Source: Methylobacterium sp. Leaf118 (GTDB lineage: Bacteria; Pseudomonadota; Alphaproteobacteria; Rhizobiales; Beijerinckiaceae). Taken from it: a stretch of DNA of 49,125 nt. Position 1 is the first letter of the stretch. Every line of letters starts with the position of its first letter. Below are positions 8,711 through 16,911 of this stretch, piece by piece. The translations under genes were made by a program, and so were the position numbers. The DNA lies in NCBI RefSeq assembly GCF_920984675.1, contig NZ_CAKLBV010000032.1, positions 1 to 49,125 of the forward strand, given 5' to 3'. The notes under the pieces were generated by a model. It searched no databases, was not told the DNA's origin, and worked only from the letters and a program-made list of their open reading frames with translations.

Positions 8711-9580
8711 TCAGAACAGGCCGCCGCCGCCCTGGGTGCGGCCGATGCCTTGCTTCGCGAGGGCGTTGTTGGGGTCGAGCCGCGCCGCCTGCTGGTAGCT
8801 CTCGGTGGCTTCCTTGCGGCGGTTGGTCTTCTCGTAGGCGAGACCCCGATAGGCCCAGGACGCGGAATCCTTGGAGTTCACGTTGAGGGCCGCGTTGAAA
8901 TCCTCGATCGCCTTGTCGTACTGCGACTGGGCGATCAGGCTCTGGCCGCGGGCGGCGTAGGGGGCGGCGACGAAGGGGTTGCGGTCGATGGCGGCGGCGA
9001 AATCGCCGATCGCCTCGCCGTGGTGCCCCTGCTTCTGCCGCACGAGGCCGCGGGCGTGATAGGCCTCGGCCGATTCCGGCGCGAGGCGGATCGCGGTGTT
9101 GAGGTCGTTGAACGCGCCGTCGAGGTCGCCCTGGGCGCGGGCGAGATTGGCCCGGCCGATATAGGCGGCGGAGAAATTCGGATCGGTGGCGATGGCCTTG
9201 GAGAAGTCCTGCATCGCCGCGTCGCTGCGGCCCGTCTGGCGATAGGCCAGGGCGCGGTTGTTGTAGGCGGAGGCCGAGCTCGGATCGAGCTGGATCGACT
9301 TCGAGAAGTCGCCGATCGCGTCGCCGAACTGGCCGGAGCGGGCATAGGCCGCGCCGCGGGTGTTGTAGGCCCCGGCATCCGACGGGTTGCGGGCGATCAC
9401 GTCGCTGAGCGAGGCGATGTTGACGTTGGTCGCCCCGGTCGTGTCGGTCTCGACCACCGCGAATTGCCGCGGCGCCGACGTGGCGGAGCCATAGGTCTCG
9501 CAGCCGCCCAGCGCCGCGGCCGTCAGAGCGACGGCGCCGACCAGCCTCGCCTTCGGTCCCTGCAGCGTCATCCCGATCAT
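8711..9580 (-). CDS. Tetratricopeptide-repeat lipoprotein
   Basis: This 289-residue protein starts with a lipoprotein signal (VGAVALTAAALGGC, lipobox LGGC at about residue 24) and should be anchored in a membrane facing the periplasm. At least six TPR units follow, each with the A-Y-N-R-A / A-I-x-D-x-x-K-A-I pattern, covering residues about 60-270. The C-terminus is glycine-rich. It resembles NlpI-like TPR lipoproteins, which scaffold cell-envelope enzymes, but the partner cannot be read. I chose 9580 because GGGGGAG lies about ten bases upstream and the signal peptide then begins correctly; a longer frame reaches 9652. Confidence 0.88.
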   Translation of the reverse strand: MIGMTLQGPKARLVGAVALTAAALGGCETYGSATSAPRQFAVVETDTTGATNVNIASLSDVIARNPSDAGAYNTRGAAYARSGQFGDAIGDFSKSIQLDPSSASAYNNRALAYRQTGRSDAAMQDFSKAIATDPNFSAAYIGRANLARAQGDLDGAFNDLNTAIRLAPESAEAYHARGLVRQKQGHHGEAIGDFAAAIDRNPFVAAPYAARGQSLIAQSQYDKAIEDFNAALNVNSKDSASWAYRGLAYEKTNRRKEATESYQQAARLDPNNALAKQGIGRTQGGGGLF

Positions 9581-9815
9581 CCTCGTCACTCCCCCGCGCC
9601 CGCTGCGCGGATCCCGGCCCCGGCCCGAGCCGGTTCCCTGTCCGGCGCGCACGCTGCCGCATCACAGTGAACGGGCCCTTAAGGCGATCCCGCCTCGTCT
9701 GCTGAAACGGCGCGATGTGGCGAAGGTGTGGCCCGTCCGGTCACCGGTCCGTGGGATGGCCCGAAGCGGGCCCGTGCGCGCGCCGCTGTGGCCGACGGGA
9801 GACAGATTTGCCGGG

Positions 9816-10940
9816 TTATGCGCCGGCGGCATCCGGCGAGAAGAGCCGGGTGACGTGGCCCATCTTGCGGCCGGGCCGCGCCTCGGCCTTGCCGTAGAGG
9901 TGCAGATGGGCGCCGGGCTCGGCGAGGAGTTCGGCCCAGCATTCGGCCTCGGCGCCGATCAGGTTCTCCATCGCCACCGCCATGCCGCCGGTGCGGGCGG
10001 TATCGCCCAGCGGCCAGCCGCAGACCGCGCGCACCGCTTGTGCGAACTGGGAGGTCAGCGCGCCCTCGATCGTCCAATGCCCGGAATTGTGGACCCGCGG
10101 CGCGATCTCGTTGACGACGAGACGGGCGGCCCCCTCGGGACCGTCGATCTCGAACAGCTCGACGGCGAGCACGCCCACATAGTCCAGCGCCTCGGCGATG
10201 GCGCGGGCGATCGCGAGAGCGGCCTGCGCCGTCTCCGCCGAGAGGCCCGGCGCGGGTACGCGGGTGAGCGCCAGGATGTGGTCGCGATGCTCGTTGGCGC
10301 AGGGCTCGTAGGCCGCGAAGGCGCCGTCCGGCCCGCGCGCGGCCACGACCGAGATCTCGCGCAGGAAGGGCACGAAGCCCTCGAGGATGCAGGGGACGCC
10401 GCCGAACTCGGCCAGGACCGCGTCGGCCGCGTCGCCCTCCCGGATCATGCGCTGGCCCTTGCCGTCGTAGCCGAAGCGGCGCGTCTTGAGCACGGCCGGG
10501 CGGCCGAGGGCGTCGAGGGCGCGGGCGAGGTCGTCCGCCGTGTCGACCATCCGGTAGGGGGCGGTGGGGATGCCGAGGCCGTTGACGAAATCCTTCTCGA
10601 CGAGGCGGTCCTGGGTGGTCAGCAGCGCGGTCGCGCTCGGGCGCACGGTGGCGTGCTCCGCCAGCACCGCGGCGGTCGCGTGGGGGATGTTCTCGAACTC
10701 GTAGGTGACCACGTCGCAGGCATCCGCGAAGGCGGCGAGGGCCTGCGCGTCCTCGTAGGGCGCCACCGTCCGGGCGGCGGCGGCGTCGAAGGCGGGGCTG
10801 TCGGCGTCGGGCGCGTAGATGTGGACCTTGAGGCCGTACTCGGCCGCCGCCAGCGCGATCATGCGGCCGAGCTGGCCGCCGCCGACGATGCCGAGGGTGC
10901 CGCCGGGCCGGACCTGCGGCGAGGACGTGGAGGAGGTCAT
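9816..10940 (-). CDS. purK: N5-carboxyaminoimidazole ribonucleotide synthase (PurK)
   Basis: This 374-residue ATP-grasp enzyme converts AIR, bicarbonate and ATP to N5-CAIR in purine biosynthesis. The N-terminal GIVGGGQLGRMIALAA motif, the central KTRRFGYDGKGQ and EGFVPFLREISV segments and the ATP-grasp metal site VVNEIAPRVHNSGHWTIEG are all present. The ATG at 10940 has GGAGG about 7 bases upstream in the purE-purK gap. It lies 22 bp after purE on the same strand, forming the usual purEK operon. Confidence 0.96.
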   Translation of the reverse strand: MTSSTSSPQVRPGGTLGIVGGGQLGRMIALAAAEYGLKVHIYAPDADSPAFDAAAARTVAPYEDAQALAAFADACDVVTYEFENIPHATAAVLAEHATVRPSATALLTTQDRLVEKDFVNGLGIPTAPYRMVDTADDLARALDALGRPAVLKTRRFGYDGKGQRMIREGDAADAVLAEFGGVPCILEGFVPFLREISVVAARGPDGAFAAYEPCANEHRDHILALTRVPAPGLSAETAQAALAIARAIAEALDYVGVLAVELFEIDGPEGAARLVVNEIAPRVHNSGHWTIEGALTSQFAQAVRAVCGWPLGDTARTGGMAVAMENLIGAEAECWAELLAEPGAHLHLYGKAEARPGRKMGHVTRLFSPDAAGA

Positions 10941-10962
10941 CGGGCTTGCCGCGAGAGATCGG

Positions 10963-11469
10963 TTACGGTTGGGACGAGTCGGGCCGCTCGGCGACGCTCT
11001 CGGACTGGCGGGCGCGCCACGCATCGAGCCGGGCGGCGAGCGCCGGGTCGGTCAGGGCCAGCACCGCGGCGGCGAGCAGGGCGGCGTTGACGGCGCCGGC
11101 CCGGCCGATGGCGAGCGTCCCGACCGGGATGCCGGCGGGCATCTGCACGATGGAGAGCAGGCTGTCCTGGCCCGAGAGCGCCTTCGACTCGACCGGCACG
11201 CCGAAGACCGGCAGCGGCGTCATCGCCGCCGCCATGCCCGGCAGATGCGCCGCGCCGCCCGCACCCGCGATCACGACCTTGAACCCGGCCTCCCGCGCGC
11301 CCTTGGCGAAGGCGACGAGCCGGTCCGGGGTGCGGTGGGCCGAGACGATGCGCGCGTCGTGAGGCACGCCGAGCGCGTCGAGCGTCTCGGCGGCGTGCCG
11401 CATGGTGGCCCAGTCCGACTGGCTCCCCATGATGATCGCGACCGGGGTCGCTCCCGCCATCGTCGTCAA
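10963..11469 (-). CDS. purE: N5-carboxyaminoimidazole ribonucleotide mutase (PurE)
   Basis: This 168-residue enzyme moves the carboxylate of N5-CAIR to carbon 4, giving CAIR, the step after PurK. Class I PurE motifs are IIMGSQSDW at the N-terminus, [10 protein letters not shown] with the catalytic histidine, [17 protein letters not shown], and [15 protein letters not shown]. Length is typical. It is the first gene of the purEK pair; the promoter must lie in the 258-bp region between it and the DUF3606 gene, where I do not recognise a riboswitch. Confidence 0.96.
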   Translation of the reverse strand: MTTMAGATPVAIIMGSQSDWATMRHAAETLDALGVPHDARIVSAHRTPDRLVAFAKGAREAGFKVVIAGAGGAAHLPGMAAAMTPLPVFGVPVESKALSGQDSLLSIVQMPAGIPVGTLAIGRAGAVNAALLAAAVLALTDPALAARLDAWRARQSESVAERPDSSQP

Positions 11470-11727
11470 GATCCGTTCCGTGCCGCTGAGCCGGGCCGTC
11501 GCGCCCGGAAAGCACGTCGCATATCAGGCGCCCGTGCAAGGCGGCAAGGCGGGCCGGCGTCGGGGCGAGGCCGGTTCGGGGTGAAAAAGGAACCTCGAGG
11601 GGGCTTGCCGTGAAAAATTCTGCGCATGGAGGGATCCGGGGCCGGAGCCGAACCCGGTGATCCGCGTTGAGAGCGAAACGGCCCGGATGATCCCCGGCGC
11701 CCTTACCTCAAACCAGCGAGCCTCTCG

Positions 11728-11904
11728 ATGTCCGTTCAGGACCCGTCCACGCGCGCCCGCACCCCGACCCATATCGACATCTACGACACCACCAGCCGCC
11801 GGCACTGGGCCGACCTGCTCCAGGTCTCGGACGAGCGCCTGCGCCGGGCCGTCCGCATGGTCGGCACCCGCGTCTCCAGCGTCGCCGCCTACCTCGCCAA
11901 GTAG
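11728..11904 (+). CDS. Small DUF3606 domain protein
   Basis: This 58-residue protein reads MSVQDPSTRARTPTHIDIY at its start. Its core, HWADLLQVSDERLRRAVRMVG followed by RVSSVAAYLAK, fits DUF3606. That family comprises small alphaproteobacterial proteins in which a conserved helix pair ends in a Val-Gly turn. Function is unknown. It is transcribed divergently from purE. Confidence 0.75.
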   Translation: MSVQDPSTRARTPTHIDIYDTTSRRHWADLLQVSDERLRRAVRMVGTRVSSVAAYLAK

Positions 11905-11986
11905 ACGGCCGGACCCAGTCGCCACCCGCGCCGGTGGCGCCCACCTTCGTGACGCTGGCCCCTCCGGGCGAGGGGCCGGCACCGCC

Positions 11987-12247
11987 TCAGGCGATGATGT
12001 CCGGGGTAATCTGATCTTCGAGATGGGTGATGCGGTCGCGCAGGACCAGCTTGCGCTTCTTCAGCCGCTGGATCTGGAGCTGGTCGCCCGCCATGCTGAG
12101 CTTCAGCGCCTCGATCGCTTCGTCGAGGTCCCGGTGCTCCTCGCGCAGGCGGCTGAGTTCGCCGGCCGGATCCGGCGCGGCATCATTGGCAACATCGTCC
12201 GCCATCATCGCTTGCAACACGTCACCGGCACCGACCGCCGCGACCAT
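11987..12247 (-). CDS. DUF465 (YdcH-like) small coiled-coil protein
   Basis: This 86-residue protein has the YdcH/DUF465 pattern in its C-terminal 55 residues: LREEHRDLDEAIEAL, then QIQRLKKRKLVLRDRITHLE. That is a short antiparallel helical hairpin. The family's function is not known. The ATG at 12247 has GGAGG nine bases upstream, so I prefer it; ATGs at 12208 and 12205 would give a shorter N-terminus closer to the family's usual length. A second DUF465 protein is transcribed away from it 212 bp further on, so the two share an upstream region. Confidence 0.8.
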   Translation of the reverse strand: MVAAVGAGDVLQAMMADDVANDAAPDPAGELSRLREEHRDLDEAIEALKLSMAGDQLQIQRLKKRKLVLRDRITHLEDQITPDIIA

Positions 12248-12459
12248 GCGCCAAGCCCTCCGCGGGGGCAAGGCGCCGCACCCGCCGAACCCCGATTCGA
12301 GCGGGGATGGCCGAGCAGAGGAGGACCTCCGCGAATCATCCCGCGATTTGAAATCACCTTGTTAATCCGGCGTGCATTTTGCCGCCGAATCACTTCGACA
12401 GACGCGCCATCCTGTGCCAGTCTGATGGCTGTCGGAAACGATGACAGGAGCGACATCTC

Positions 12460-12639
12460 ATGTCCTTGCAGACGCATTTGAGCCAGCTCGCCGCCAAGCA
12501 CGAAGCCCTGGAGCGTGAGCTTCACGACGCGATCCACTCCCCCTCGACCAACGACGTTCGGATCGCCGAACTCAAGCGTAAGAAACTGCAACTCAAGGAC
12601 GAAATCCAGCGCCTCCAGTCCGGAGAGACGCTGCACTAG
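12460..12639 (+). CDS. DUF465 (YdcH-like) small protein, paralogue of the divergent neighbour
   Basis: This 59-residue protein begins MSLQTHLSQLAAKHEALE and contains IAELKRKKLQLKDEIQRLQ, the DUF465 signature. The second helix aligns well with that of the protein encoded divergently at 11987-12247. AGGAG lies about 11 bases before the ATG. It is close to the standard length of the family (50-75 residues). Function unknown. Confidence 0.82.
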   Translation: MSLQTHLSQLAAKHEALERELHDAIHSPSTNDVRIAELKRKKLQLKDEIQRLQSGETLH

Positions 12640-12839
12640 CGCCGGGCAGGGGCCTGCCGCGCGCGAGGACGAGGCCGCCGGCCCCCTCATCTCCCCCGAA
12701 TCGGACCGATGCGTTCGCGCCGCCGCCTGGGACACCAGCGCGGCGGTGTTTGTTCTCGCGGGCACAAGGGCGCGAAACCGCGCTATCATCCGGACCGGAG
12801 GCCGGGGAACGCCGGCCCCGAGGAAGCCCGGACACTGCC

Positions 12840-14765
12840 ATGACGAACGCCGCCCCGCGCCGCTACGCCGACCTCCACGCCGCCTCCCTGGCGGACCGCG
12901 ACGGGTTCTGGCTCGCCGCCGCCCGGGCGATCGACTGGGACGCGCCGCCGACACGCGCCTTCGATCCGGATCAGGGGGTTTATGGCCGCTGGTTTCCCGA
13001 CGGCCGGCTCAACGTCTGCCGCAACGCCGTCGACCGGCACGCCGAGGGCCCGCGCGGCGATCAGGCCGCGATCATCCACGATTCCCCCGTCACCGGCACG
13101 ACCCGCACGGTCACCTACCGCGCCCTGAAGGACGAGGTCGAGGTCCTGGCCGGGCTGCTGGCCGATCTCGGCGTCGGCCGCGGCGACCGGGTGGTCGTCT
13201 ATATGCCGATGGTGCCCGAGGCGCTGTTCGGGATGCTCGCCTGCGCCCGGATCGGCGCGATCCATTCGGTGGTGTTCGGGGGCTTCGCCGCCAACGAACT
13301 CGCCGCCCGGATCGAGGATGCGGCGCCGAAGGTGATCCTGGCCGCCTCCTGCGGCATCGAGCCGGCCCGGGTGGTGGCCTACAAGCCGCTGCTCGACGCG
13401 GCGATCGCCCGCTCGGCGCACAAGCCCGATGCCTGCCTGATCCTCCAGCGCCCGCAGGCCGTCGCCGCGATGACCGAGGGGCGCGATCACGACTGGGCAG
13501 AGGCCACCGACCGGGCCCGCGCGGCGGGGCGGCGCGCCGCGTCGGTTTCGATGGCGGCGACCGATCCGCTCTACATCCTCTACACCTCCGGCACGACCGG
13601 GCGGCCCAAGGGCGTGGTGCGCGACGGCGGCGGATACAGCGTCGCCCTCACATGGTCGATGACGCATCTCTACGGGGTCGCCCCCGGCGAGGTCTATTTC
13701 TGCGCCTCCGACATCGGCTGGGTCGTCGGCCATTCCTACATCGTCTACGCGCCGCTGCTGCACGGCTGCACCACGGTGCTCTACGAGGGCAAGCCGGTCG
13801 GCACGCCCGATGCCGGCGCGTTCTGGCGGGTCGTGGCCGAGCACGGCGCCGCCACCCTGTTCACGGCGCCGACGGCGCTACGCGCGATCAAGAAGGAAGA
13901 CCCGCGGGCGGAGACCATCGCCGATTACGACCTGTCGCGGTTCCGCGCCCTGTTCCTGGCGGGCGAGCGGGCCGACCCGGATTCGGTCGCCTGGGCCGAG
14001 CGGGCGCTCGACCGCCCGGTGATCGACCATTGGTGGCAGACCGAGACCGGCTGGGCCATCGCCGGCAACCCGATCGGGGTCGAGCGGCTGCCGGTGAAAT
14101 ACGGCTCCACCACCAAGCCGATGCCGGGCTACGACCTCCACGTCCTCGACGAGGCGGGCCAGCCCGTGCCCCCCGGCACCATGGGCACCATCGCCCTCAA
14201 GCTTCCCCTGCCACCCGGCTGCCTGCCGACCCTGTGGGGCTCGGACGAGCGCTTCCGGGCGAGCTATCTCACGACCTATCCGGGCTATTACGACACCTCG
14301 GATGCCGGCGTGGTCGATGCGGAGGGCTACGTCACGGTGCTGGGCCGGACCGACGACATCATCAACGTCGCCGGCCACCGGCTCTCGACCGGCGGGATGG
14401 AGGCGGTGCTGGCCTCCCATCCCGACGTGGCGGAATGCGCCGTCATCGGCATCCGCGACGCGCTCAAGGGCGAGGCGCCCTGCGGCTTCGTGGTGCTGAA
14501 ATCCGGCGTCGCCCGGGAGGCCGGGATGGTGGAGCGCGAACTCGTCGCGAAGGTGCGTGACGAGATCGGCCCCGTCGCCGCCTTCAAGCTGGCGCTCACC
14601 GTGAACCGCCTGCCCAAGACGCGCTCGGGCAAGATTCTGCGCGGCACCATGAAGCGCATCGCCGACGGCGAGGATTTCGCCATGCCCCCGACCATCGAGG
14701 ATCCGGCGGTGCTCGACGAGATCGGCGCGAGCCTCAAGGAGAGGGGGATCGGGTCCGCGCCCTGA
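12840..14765 (+). CDS. prpE: Propionyl-CoA synthetase (acetyl-CoA synthetase family)
   Basis: This 641-residue adenylate-forming enzyme activates propionate (or a similar short acid) to its CoA thioester. The N-terminal ACAS_N part contains WFPDGRLNVCRNAVDRH. The P-loop reads YILYTSGTTGRPKGVVRDGGG with the VVRDxGG ending usual in PrpE rather than Acs. Later motifs are WWQTETGW, the adenylate-binding GRTDDIINVAGHR and the catalytic lysine in PKTRSGKILRGTMK. The ATG at 12840 begins MTNAAPRRYADLH; the open frame continues upstream without conservation. It ends 12 bp from the convergent DUF6456 gene. Acetate activation is a possible side reaction. Confidence 0.93.
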   Translation: MTNAAPRRYADLHAASLADRDGFWLAAARAIDWDAPPTRAFDPDQGVYGRWFPDGRLNVCRNAVDRHAEGPRGDQAAIIHDSPVTGTTRTVTYRALKDEVEVLAGLLADLGVGRGDRVVVYMPMVPEALFGMLACARIGAIHSVVFGGFAANELAARIEDAAPKVILAASCGIEPARVVAYKPLLDAAIARSAHKPDACLILQRPQAVAAMTEGRDHDWAEATDRARAAGRRAASVSMAATDPLYILYTSGTTGRPKGVVRDGGGYSVALTWSMTHLYGVAPGEVYFCASDIGWVVGHSYIVYAPLLHGCTTVLYEGKPVGTPDAGAFWRVVAEHGAATLFTAPTALRAIKKEDPRAETIADYDLSRFRALFLAGERADPDSVAWAERALDRPVIDHWWQTETGWAIAGNPIGVERLPVKYGSTTKPMPGYDLHVLDEAGQPVPPGTMGTIALKLPLPPGCLPTLWGSDERFRASYLTTYPGYYDTSDAGVVDAEGYVTVLGRTDDIINVAGHRLSTGGMEAVLASHPDVAECAVIGIRDALKGEAPCGFVVLKSGVAREAGMVERELVAKVRDEIGPVAAFKLALTVNRLPKTRSGKILRGTMKRIADGEDFAMPPTIEDPAVLDEIGASLKERGIGSAP

Positions 14766-14777
14766 CCGGACGAGCGG

Positions 14778-15677
14778 TCAGACCCGTCCCCCTGCCGGCC
14801 CCTCGGCAAGTCCCTTGGCAAGTCCCTCGGCAGGCCCTTCGACCGGCCCCTCCACCGGCGCCCGCCACAACCGGGCGCGGGCGCGGTCCGGCCCCCGCGC
14901 CTCGCGCGCGATGCCGTAATGCTCGGCCAGCCGCCCCAGGGCGATGCGGGCCACCACCTTGGCCGAGCGGGCCGGCCATTTTCGCTCCGACTCGATCCGC
15001 TCCAGGCCCTTGAGGAAGCCGCACAGGTCGATCAGCAGGCCGGACAGGTCGAAGCCCACCGCGGCCAGGGCCCGATCGACCCGCTGGCGGGCCGCCACCG
15101 CCCCGTCGGATGCCGAGGCCGGATCGCGCGCGCCGCCGCCATCGACCCGCTGCGCGGACCAGTCGGCGGTGACCTTCGGCAGCATCTGCGCCGCCTCGAG
15201 ATCGTGGCGCAACCGCTCGCCCGCGGCGAAGGCCGCCGCGTCGATCATCGGCGCGCCGTCGCGCCCGCGCCGCCGCGCCATCCAGGCGAGCGGACTCTCG
15301 GCGGTGTCGCGCAGCCGCGCGCCCGTCCCCTCCGGCACGGGCGCGAGGTGCTGCATCCGGAAGGCATCCCCGTCCGGCCCGTCCACCCGCCGAAGCCGGG
15401 CCCGTCCGGCCGCACCGATGACGAGGCGGTTGCGACGGCTGTCGTCCCGCGCCGCGAGGTCGGCGGCGAGCAGCGCCTCGCCGGCCCCCGCCGGGAACCG
15501 CCCGGCCCCGAGCGAGACCCCGGCTCCGCCCCGACGCACGATCAGCGTGCCGGGCGCGGAGGGATCGGGAAAGGCGTAGGCGCCCTCGGGCGCCAGGGCC
15601 GCGAGCAGCCGCTCGGCCTCGCGGCCGAGGCCCTCGCCGTCCCGACCCTTCTTGTTCATGTTTTGTTCTCTCGCCAT
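14778..15677 (-). CDS. DUF6456 domain protein with Gly/Pro/Glu repeat tail
   Basis: This 299-residue protein has a helical C-terminal domain matching DUF6456: [70 protein letters not shown]. The domain is common in Rhizobiales and usually thought to bind DNA. After the domain the last 25 residues are a run of four-residue units of the form [16 protein letters not shown], encoded by 12-bp near-repeats. I chose the ATG at 15677; 15659 (MNKKGRDG) is equally possible. No neighbour explains its role. Confidence 0.65.
   Translation of the reverse strand: MAREQNMNKKGRDGEGLGREAERLLAALAPEGAYAFPDPSAPGTLIVRRGGAGVSLGAGRFPAGAGEALLAADLAARDDSRRNRLVIGAAGRARLRRVDGPDGDAFRMQHLAPVPEGTGARLRDTAESPLAWMARRRGRDGAPMIDAAAFAAGERLRHDLEAAQMLPKVTADWSAQRVDGGGARDPASASDGAVAARQRVDRALAAVGFDLSGLLIDLCGFLKGLERIESERKWPARSAKVVARIALGRLAEHYGIAREARGPDRARARLWRAPVEGPVEGPAEGLAKGLAEGPAGGRV
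14790..14862. repeat. Degenerate 12-bp repeats inside the DUF6456 gene
   Basis: About six consecutive 12-bp units of the general form GGCCCCTCGGCA/AGTCCCTTGGCA encode xEGP/xEGL tetrapeptides at the C-terminus of the minus-strand gene. Unit length is a multiple of three, so copy-number change would keep the frame. Confidence 0.75.
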
Positions 15678-15797
15678 CGCGTCACCAAGCCCCACCGACC
15701 GGACTCAGGCTAGAGGACAATGATCCTAATACAAGTCTTGACATCGTGCCGATGCGCCCAGGGGTTGCGGCGTCACGCTCCGAGCCGCCGGTTTCCC

Positions 15798-15992
15798 CTA
15801 CTTGTCCACAGGCCGGGTCGGGGGATGCTTGAGCACCTCGGCGATCGCGTCCGCCGACTTGCCGCGCACGTCGTAGCCCATCCGGGCTAAGCGCTCGATC
15901 AGTGCCTCGCTGTCGGCGGCCGTGCGGGCGGCCCATTCGGCCAGCACGGCGTTCGCTTTCTCCAGACGCTCGGACGCGGATGGATCGCTCAT
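15798..15992 (-). CDS. Hypothetical small protein (64 aa)
   Basis: This 64-residue protein begins MSDPSASERLEKANAVLAEW and ends in PTRPVDK. It is predicted to be mostly helical and charged, with ERLEKANAVLAEWAARTAADS and ALIERLARMGYDVRGKSADAI looking like two helices. There is no signal peptide, membrane segment or cysteine. I do not recognise a family. Codon use is like the neighbours (G/C at third positions), and it has its own gaps on both sides, so I regard it as real. Confidence 0.55.
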   Translation of the reverse strand: MSDPSASERLEKANAVLAEWAARTAADSEALIERLARMGYDVRGKSADAIAEVLKHPPTRPVDK

Positions 15993-16089
15993 GCCCGGTG
16001 AATGCCCAGGGTCGGATTCCGTTCCGTCCGGAATCTGTTGATATCGCGATTAGGCCGCGCGCCGGCGCGGGCGCGCGGCCGAGGGCGGC

Positions 16090-16527
16090 TCAGGCCGCCG
16101 CGTCGTAGTCGCCGGTGCGGACCTGGCCGAGACCGATCGCCTTGGCGAGGTCGGAGCGGGCCTTGGCGTAATTCGGCGCGACCATCGGATATTCGGGCGG
16201 CAGATCCCACTTGGCGCGGTACTGCTCCGGCGAGAGGTTGTACTTGGCGCGCAGGTGCCGCTTGAGCGACTTGAAGGTGCGCCCGTCCTCCAGGCAGACG
16301 ATGTAATCGGGCTGGATCGACTTCTTGATCGGCACGGCCGGCTGCTGCGGCTCCGCCGGCTCGACCTTCGGCGCGACACGGCCGGTGCCGACCTGGAGCA
16401 GGGCACCGTGGATGCTGCCGATCAGGTGGCCGAGCTCGCCCGCCGGGACCGGATTCTTGCTGACGTAGGCCGCCACGATGTCGGCGGTGAGGACGACGTA
16501 GTCGACCGGCGTCTCGGTTTCGTTCAT
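16090..16527 (-). CDS. mucR: MucR/Ros family transcriptional regulator
   Basis: This 145-residue protein is a Ros/MucR-type regulator, a family that controls exopolysaccharide, motility and cell-cycle genes in Rhizobiales and binds T-A-step-rich DNA. The N-terminal oligomerisation part is DIVAAYVSKNPVPAGELGHLI. The DNA-binding part is SIQPDYIVCLEDGRTFKSLKRHL with SPEQYRAKWDLPPEYPMVAPNYAKARS. The classical Cys2His2 set is incomplete: CLED replaces CxxC, and Lys-Tyr stands where Ros has the last histidine. The ATG at 16527 is internal to a longer frame and starts MNETETPVDYV. Autoregulation through the AT-richer upstream region is likely. Confidence 0.93.
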   Translation of the reverse strand: MNETETPVDYVVLTADIVAAYVSKNPVPAGELGHLIGSIHGALLQVGTGRVAPKVEPAEPQQPAVPIKKSIQPDYIVCLEDGRTFKSLKRHLRAKYNLSPEQYRAKWDLPPEYPMVAPNYAKARSDLAKAIGLGQVRTGDYDAAA

Positions 16528-16911
16528 GATTCGCAATTGTCCCTCGATGCGGTGCCTCGCGCACAATCGTCCTCCAGCGACCTCGGGTCGCGTGGACGAA
16601 TTGACCAGGCAAGTGCGGCTGTGCGCGCTTGGCCCGCAGGTTTTCACTTATGGCGTGACGCCCCCGCCGTCACGCGATCTACCTAGAACATCGAAATTAG
16701 ACGGGCAAGACAGGGCCGGTATGCAGCCCGTGTCCTACGCAGACTTTCGGCTGCTGAATCGAGGACGCGCCAAGGGTTCCGCTCATCGGGTTTCGCAGGG
16801 CCGCGCGGTGGGGGCGGAGCGCGTCGCCGCGACCGTGGGTGCCTTGCGGGCCGGGGCCCGGCACGGCACATGCGCGGCAAGCCCCGCGGATCGATCCGAC
16901 CGGAGTCCGGC
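16528..16911. other. 384-bp divergent promoter region between mucR and oligopeptidase B
   Basis: No supported gene. It holds a GCGTGACG/CGTCACGC hairpin at 16653-16675 and a relatively AT-rich block around 16678-16700, which could carry the mucR promoter and MucR sites. The open frame at 16526-16915 has no conserved features. Confidence 0.5.
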
